Assembly: GCA_020430865.1 (NCBI GenBank)
Contig: JAGQIY010001029.1
Location: forward strand, 1 to 8,909
Length of the DNA stretch: 8,909 nt
Source of the DNA: Myxococcales bacterium
GTDB lineage: Bacteria > Myxococcota > Polyangia > Polyangiales > Polyangiaceae
Direction of reading: 5' to 3'
Shown: positions 5,172 to 8,909 of the stretch, piece after piece
How the letters are laid out: each line of letters starts with the position of its first letter
Position numbering within the stretch: the stretch's first letter is position 1
Translations under genes and position numbers: made by a program
Notes under the pieces: generated by a model
What the model saw: the letters and a program-made list of their open reading frames with translations, nothing else
What the model was told of the DNA's origin: nothing
Database searches by the model: none

Positions 5172-6515
5172 GTGAAGCAGCGGATCTGGTTGGTTCTCGC
5201 GGTGCTCGTGCCGTTGCTCGCCTGCAAGGAGAAGCGGGACGAGCTGGGGAAGGAGAATTACCGCGACGGCTTCATGAAGGGCTGCCTCGAGGACGCGAAG
5301 ACCAGCACGGTCTTCCCTTCGGACTCGCGTGAGCGGGTTTGTCAGTGCGTGCTGGACCACCACATCGAGGGCAAGAGCTGGGACGAGCTCAAGAACGAAG
5401 ACGCAGACGCCGCCACGGACCTGCTCAAGCCGTCTCTGGACGCTTGTCGCTTCACGCCCCACGGAAAGGAATGGGCAGCGCACGTGCCCGCGCCGAAGCC
5501 CCTCGAACTCTACTCGGACGACGTGGACAGGACCCCGCCCGAGTTCCCTTCCGGGGAGCTCGACGCCGCGCTGGAGCTGCGTGCCACGGGCAAGCCCATG
5601 GAGGCCGAGCCGACGCTGGCTCACCTCCACAAGCAGTTCCCCCTCGACCCCGAGGTGGCCTACGAGCACTACGTCAACCTGCGCATGATCAACCGCAGCG
5701 ACGACGCCCTCGACGCCCTGGAGGCGGCGTACAACCTGGGCTGGCAGGACTACCCCACGCTGCGCTACCTGCACCCACCGGTGAACGAGGCCTTCTCGCC
5801 CCGTTACCGCGCGGTATTGGCCAAGTTTCGCGATCGCTACAACACCACGCCCCCACCCGTCGTGGCGCCCGTTGCCTTCAAGCCCAGGGGGCGTCCACCG
5901 AAGGACGGCTTCCCGGTGCTGATCGCGATGCATACCTACGGCTCGAACATCTCCCAGCTCTTCGACTTCACCGCGGACTGGGCGAAGCACGGCTTCCTGA
6001 CCATCGCCTTGCCGGGCTCGATGCCCCTCGGAAAGCACCGCTTTGCGTACTTCCAGACGGTGGAGCCCACTCAGGACCAGATCCAGGCGGTGCTGAAGTC
6101 AGAGCTGGTCGCGGACCTGATCGACAGGAAGCGCGTGTTCCTCTTCGGCTTCGGGCAGGGAGCCACCCACGCGTTCGGGGTCGCGGTGAAGCACTCAGAG
6201 ACGTACGCCGGGGTCTTCGCCATCTCACCCGTCCGCGCGCCGGAGGTGCTCGGCGAGAAGACCACCATGGAGACCAAGGGGCACCCGCGGCTGGTGCTGA
6301 TCGCGGGCGAGAACGACGAGAGCCGCGGGCGCGCGCAGCGCTATCACGAGCTCGCAAAGTCTGCGAACTGGCCCAGCGTCTTCCTCGAGCACCCAGGGCC
6401 CATGGGTTTCCCGGAGGAATACCCAGAGAACGGCGTGGCCATCATGGACTACCTCCTGGGCAAGAGCGATGAGCTGAAGGGCAGCCCGAAGCTCGAGCCG
6501 GTCGCCGTGGAGTAG
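5172..6515 (+). CDS. Lipoprotein with CxC module and alpha/beta-hydrolase-like domain lacking the catalytic serine
   Basis: A 447-residue predicted lipoprotein. Residues 1-18 are a textbook signal (KQRIWLVLAVLVPLLAC, lipobox LLAC, Cys18). Residues about 28-95 form a small domain with Cys38, the pair Cys57-Gln-Cys59 and Cys92, a pattern seen in many small uncharacterised envelope proteins. A helical, TPR-like stretch spans about 125-220. The C-terminal half (about 245-425) resembles esterases of the PHB-depolymerase/feruloyl-esterase type: VLIAMHTYGSN near the oxyanion strand, VFLFGFGQGATHAF at the nucleophile elbow and LVLIAGENDE at the acid strand. The usual GxSxG reads GFGQG (326-330), so the nucleophile position is Gly328. 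The usual histidine turn (GGHG) reads GPMG with Met411. It is thus probably a non-catalytic, ligand-binding relative. The start GTG at 5172 is preferred over a GTG at 5106, which would add 22 residues before the signal. It converges on the 6528-7040 gene with a 12-base gap. Confidence 0.85.
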   Translation: MKQRIWLVLAVLVPLLACKEKRDELGKENYRDGFMKGCLEDAKTSTVFPSDSRERVCQCVLDHHIEGKSWDELKNEDADAATDLLKPSLDACRFTPHGKEWAAHVPAPKPLELYSDDVDRTPPEFPSGELDAALELRATGKPMEAEPTLAHLHKQFPLDPEVAYEHYVNLRMINRSDDALDALEAAYNLGWQDYPTLRYLHPPVNEAFSPRYRAVLAKFRDRYNTTPPPVVAPVAFKPRGRPPKDGFPVLIAMHTYGSNISQLFDFTADWAKHGFLTIALPGSMPLGKHRFAYFQTVEPTQDQIQAVLKSELVADLIDRKRVFLFGFGQGATHAFGVAVKHSETYAGVFAISPVRAPEVLGEKTTMETKGHPRLVLIAGENDESRGRAQRYHELAKSANWPSVFLEHPGPMGFPEEYPENGVAIMDYLLGKSDELKGSPKLEPVAVE

Positions 6516-6527
6516 TTGCCGCGAGCG

Positions 6528-7040
6528 TCAGAGATGCGCCGATTGCGCTCGCTCCGTCTCCAGCTTGGCTGCACGGCGCTGGAAGATCTCCTTGGCGACG
6601 TTTTGCTCCATGGGGTCACTCGTGCTCACGAGAACGATCATTCCACCTCGCTTGAGAATATCCGTGTGGAGTTTCGCTTCGTGCTCCGTGAGGCCGAGGC
6701 CGATCAGGCTGCCGAGGGCGCCTCCGAATAGTCCCCCAGCTCCTGCGCCCGCGAGCATCGCGAGGATGGGGCCTGCGGCCAGGATGCCGACTCCGGGGAT
6801 CAGAGCGACGGTGGAGAGCCCCGCTGCTAGGCCACCGATGGCCACGCCAGCGACGCCGCCCACAGCGGCTCCTTCGGGGGCCTTGGTGTTCTCCTCGAGG
6901 CGGGCGAACTCGTCGCGGGCGCCCTCGGGGAGGATCACGCTGATCGCCTCCTGGCGGACCTGACGCTGATAGAGTTCGTTCAGCGCAGCCTTCGCGCTCG
7001 CGGTGCTGGTGAATGCTCCTGTGATGATCTTGCTTGCCAT
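6528..7040 (-). CDS. General-stress-type protein with glycine-rich hydrophobic centre (YflT/DUF1269-like)
   Basis: A 170-residue protein. Residues 1-40 look like the small alpha/beta module of the YflT/general stress protein 17M kind (IITGAFTSTASAKAALNELYQRQ-x-x-x-x-AISVILP). After an acidic stretch, about 57-117 is a very hydrophobic region rich in Gly and Ala, with GxxxG-like spacing and a proline-glycine turn near 82-90. This is enough for a membrane hairpin or a glycine-zipper insertion. Residues 118-145 (LTEHEAKLHTDILKRGGMIVLVST) match the usual closing segment of such proteins, and the tail is charged and helical. Members are often stress-induced; the biochemical role is unknown. The ATG at 7038-7040 is chosen because the conserved domain begins at residue 5. 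The frame stays open to about 7226, but that part shows no domain. No Shine-Dalgarno is visible; a sigma-54-like element ends 11 bases upstream. Confidence 0.85.
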   Translation of the reverse strand: MASKIITGAFTSTASAKAALNELYQRQVRQEAISVILPEGARDEFARLEENTKAPEGAAVGGVAGVAIGGLAAGLSTVALIPGVGILAAGPILAMLAGAGAGGLFGGALGSLIGLGLTEHEAKLHTDILKRGGMIVLVSTSDPMEQNVAKEIFQRRAAKLETERAQSAHL

Positions 7041-7051
7041 ACCGGTGGGCG

Positions 7052-7069
7052 AAGCAACCACCGATCCAA
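7052..7069 (-). promoter_or_regulatory. Candidate sigma-54 (-24/-12) promoter for the stress-type gene
   Basis: On the minus strand 7069 to 7052 reads TTGGATCGGTGGTTGCTT. Against the consensus YTGGCACG-N4-TTGCW it matches all but two positions (CA replaced by AT), with the invariant GG and GC ten bases apart. The predicted transcription start is about 7042, only two bases before the ATG at 7040, which would make the message nearly leaderless. This agrees with the missing Shine-Dalgarno but is an unusual arrangement. The GG-N10-GC core alone is common by chance in GC-rich DNA. Confidence 0.3.
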
Positions 7070-7389
7070 GCGGAACAAGCCGAGTTGCAGCACCTGTGCG
7101 GCGATTCGTAGACGCGGATCGCCTCGCCGAGCCAATCAGCCATACCACGGCGAAACAGTCTGCCTCGGTCGGACCCTGGCAGCAGTCGACCCCCGCGCTA
7201 CGGCTCCAGTTCGCGTGAGTGGGCATCCCAGCGGTGGCGCGGTTCGAGCTTCGGTCGCGCCGAAGGGCTCGCGTTTACGGCTGGATGAGTGCTCAGAAGC
7301 TCGGGGTCCGGCGACACACGGTATCGCCTCGCACGGTCCGCTCGAAGCGCCGCTTCTCCGACGCTCGCGAGCGCCCTCAAACTCCTTTC

Positions 7390-7395
7390 AAGGTG
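7390..7395 (+). promoter_or_regulatory. Ribosome binding site of the von Willebrand-like lipoprotein
   Basis: AAGGTG lies five bases before the ATG at 7401, which begins directly with a lipoprotein signal peptide. This fixes the start. Confidence 0.6.
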
Positions 7396-7400
7396 TATCC

Positions 7401-8909
7401 ATGCTGAAAGCTTCCGGTTTTTGTGTCTGTTGTCTGAGTGCTTTACTGCTCTCGGTGGGTTGCGGTGGATCCACGAATGGGACCAACGAAGGCAGCGGTG
7501 GCGGCGGCGGCAGCGGCGTGGGCGGCACCGGCAACGGCGGCGCCGGGGGCGAGCCGCCGGGCTACAGCTCCCAGGTCGACTTGCTCCTGGTGGTGGACAA
7601 CTCCGCAGGGACCAAAGCGCACCACGAGCGACTGGCGGAGAGTGCTGGTGACTTGATTCGCCGTCTGCAGAACCCGGACTGCGTTGGCGGCGATGGCTCG
7701 CGGCGAACGCCCAGCGATCCAGGCGAGGCGTGTCCGGAGGGCACTGAGCGCCTCCACGCGCCGGTCAGCGATCTCAACGTCGGCGTGATCACCTCCAGTC
7801 TCGGCACCGCGGGGGGCGACTACTGCCAGGGCCAGAACGACCAGGCGCACCTGTTGCCGACACTCCGGGATTCGCTCGAGGGTGCGAGCCCCGAAGGCGT
7901 CTACGAGCTGCGTGAGGGCGGCGACGTGGAGGGTCTGATCGGTGGCGTGCAGGATGCCATCCGGAGCACCGGCCAGAGCGGCTGCGGCTTCGAGATGCCA
8001 CTCGAGGCGATGTTCCGATTCCTTGCGGATCCAAAACCCTACGGCAGCTTGGAGAGGCGGCCGTGCAGCGCCGACGACTCGGCGAACGCCTGCGTGGAAT
8101 TTGCGGGGACCGACGAGGCGCTGCTCGCCCAGCGCGCGGCCTTCCTGCGCCCGGGTAGCACGGTCGTCGTGGTGATGGTCGGCGACGAGAACGACTGCTC
8201 GGTCGTGGCTGGCGGGCAGTCCTGGATTGGCCTGGACGACCACGTGTTGCAGCCGCGGCCCACCCAGACCTGTGCGACGGATCCGAACAGCGAGTGCTGC
8301 TACTCCTGTCAGCAAGCCCAGAAGGCAGGTTGCCCGAGCCTCGAAACCGAGTGCACGGCACCCACGCCGAACGACGAGCTCAACCTGCGGTGCTGGGACC
8401 AGAAGCGACGTCTGGGGATCGACTTCTTGTATCCGGTCGATCGCTATGTCGCTGCTCTGCGCAGCAAGACCATCGATCACGATGACGAGTCCCTGGTCAA
8501 CGCGTTGTTCGCGGACGGGACCCGCAGCACGAAACAGGTGCACTTCTTGACCCTCGGGGGTGCGCCACCTGGGTACCTGACGGAAATGAATGCGGACGGC
8601 ACCACGCGCAATCTCAGCAACGCCGAGCTCGCCAGCTCTGACCTGTGGGCGCAGCTGGTGGGCGATCCGAGCAGCTATAAGCCGCCGCAGGATCCTTTCA
8701 TGGTGGAGTCGGATCTCCCCCGCACTGGGGTGAGCAAGCTCAACGGGATCTCCCCCGCGGATACCAACGCGGTGAACGGCGGTGACGAAGCGAACGCGGG
8801 CTATCGCTTGCAGTACGCCTGCCTGGATCCACTGTCAGGACCCCTCGAGTGCCCGGCGGGCGACTTCTGTCTGTGCGACAAACCGGACGGAAACGCCGCC
8901 TGTAGCTCC
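7401..8909 (+). CDS. Cysteine-rich von Willebrand A-like lipoprotein (3' partial)
   Basis: The frame runs without a stop from the ATG at 7401 to the window end: 503 residues, C-terminus missing. Residues 1-21 are a lipoprotein signal with lipobox SVGC (Cys21), and residues 22-51 are a Gly/Ser/Asn linker that tethers the protein away from the membrane. A von Willebrand A-like fold starts at about 58 (QVDLLLVVDNSAG). The metal-site motif DxSxS reads D66-N-S68-A-G70, so the last serine is missing. Further landmarks are LNVGVITSSLG (125-135), GCGFEMPLEAMFRFL (194-208) and the strand VVVVMVGDENDCSV (255-268). This layout is frequent in myxobacterial lipoproteins of unknown function, probably in adhesion or surface binding. 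More than 20 cysteines lie after the anchor, clustered at about 291-331 and 474-501, suggesting many disulfides and an extracytoplasmic location. A long antisense frame covers most of it and is not believed. Confidence 0.88.
   Translation, partial: MLKASGFCVCCLSALLLSVGCGGSTNGTNEGSGGGGGSGVGGTGNGGAGGEPPGYSSQVDLLLVVDNSAGTKAHHERLAESAGDLIRRLQNPDCVGGDGSRRTPSDPGEACPEGTERLHAPVSDLNVGVITSSLGTAGGDYCQGQNDQAHLLPTLRDSLEGASPEGVYELREGGDVEGLIGGVQDAIRSTGQSGCGFEMPLEAMFRFLADPKPYGSLERRPCSADDSANACVEFAGTDEALLAQRAAFLRPGSTVVVVMVGDENDCSVVAGGQSWIGLDDHVLQPRPTQTCATDPNSECCYSCQQAQKAGCPSLETECTAPTPNDELNLRCWDQKRRLGIDFLYPVDRYVAALRSKTIDHDDESLVNALFADGTRSTKQVHFLTLGGAPPGYLTEMNADGTTRNLSNAELASSDLWAQLVGDPSSYKPPQDPFMVESDLPRTGVSKLNGISPADTNAVNGGDEANAGYRLQYACLDPLSGPLECPAGDFCLCDKPDGNAACSS

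Larger units (their letters stand above)
7041..7400. other. Divergent intergenic region
   Basis: 360 bases between the stress-type gene (minus) and the von Willebrand-like lipoprotein (plus). It contains a sigma-54-like element near its left end and a ribosome binding site at its right end. Open frames across it on either strand are short, have no recognisable domain and lack a good ribosome binding site. I saw no tRNA, no strong inverted repeat and no convincing sigma-70 promoter. A weak GG-N10-GC match at 7236-7249 on the plus strand has a poor -12 element and is not called. Confidence 0.6.

Noticed and set aside
4818..6038. Minus-strand open frame of 406 codons opposite the hydrolase-like lipoprotein and the end of the preceding gene
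   Set aside because: It overlaps two well-supported plus-strand genes, has no recognisable motif and its composition is that of a shadow frame.
5339..6472. Second plus-strand frame of 377 codons inside the hydrolase-like gene
   Set aside because: Arg/Gly/Pro/Ala-rich composition with no domain; the overlapping frame carries the signal peptide and hydrolase motifs.
6522..6558. Short inverted repeat CGAGCG/CGCTCG near the convergent ends of the hydrolase-like and stress-type genes
   Set aside because: Only six base pairs with a long spacer inside coding sequence, and no T-run; not enough for a terminator.
7041..7226. 62-residue N-terminal extension of the stress-type protein
   Set aside because: The conserved domain starts right after the ATG at 7040. 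The extension has no recognisable features and family members usually begin at this point.
7236..7249. GG-N10-GC sigma-54-like match on the plus strand before the von Willebrand-like gene
   Set aside because: The -12 element reads GAGC rather than TTGC and the site is about 140 bases from the start codon; the core pattern is frequent by chance here.
7443..8543. Long minus-strand open frame (366 codons) opposite the von Willebrand-like gene
   Set aside because: The plus frame has a lipoprotein signal, ribosome binding site and von Willebrand A landmarks. The minus frame has no domain and an Arg/Ala/Val-rich composition typical of antisense frames in GC-rich DNA.

Overview
High-GC DNA encoding seven protein genes, at least four of which are predicted surface lipoproteins, plus a predicted outer-membrane beta-barrel. 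Glycine- and serine/proline-rich linkers after lipoprotein signals, a Fis-type sigma-54 activator, and a cysteine-rich von Willebrand A-like lipoprotein with a GDENDCS strand suggest a myxobacterium, probably of the Polyangiales/Sorangiineae side. That placement is inference from gene style; no rRNA or other phylogenetic marker is present. No tRNA, CRISPR array, insertion sequence or phage gene was seen.

Layout. (1) Bases 2-970, plus: C-terminal part of a sigma-54 enhancer-binding protein, cut by the left edge. (2) 974-2608, minus: leucine-rich-repeat lipoprotein, converging on the activator with 3 bases between stop codons. (3) 2681-3544, plus: eight-stranded outer-membrane beta-barrel, divergent from the LRR gene. 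(4) 3545-3601: short convergent spacer with two perfect inverted repeats. (5) 3602-4285, minus, and 4413-5102, plus: a divergent pair of lipoproteins that are paralogues of each other, with four matching cysteines. They share a 127-base intergenic region that carries a perfect 11-bp inverted repeat. (6) 5172-6515, plus: lipoprotein with a cysteine-rich N-terminal module and an alpha/beta-hydrolase domain that seems to have lost its catalytic serine and histidine. (7) 6528-7040, minus: small protein with a glycine-rich hydrophobic centre, of the YflT/general-stress type. (8) 7041-7400: 360-base divergent intergenic region. (9) 7401 to the right edge, plus: von Willebrand A-like, cysteine-rich lipoprotein, cut by the window end.

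Nothing forms an obvious metabolic operon. Most genes are single units in divergent or convergent pairs; only 4413-5102 and 5172-6515 could be co-transcribed. The common theme is the cell envelope: lipid-anchored or outer-membrane proteins facing the periplasm or the outside, many with paired cysteines. The most interesting parts are the paralogous lipoprotein pair with its inverted repeat, and the predicted dead hydrolase beside it.
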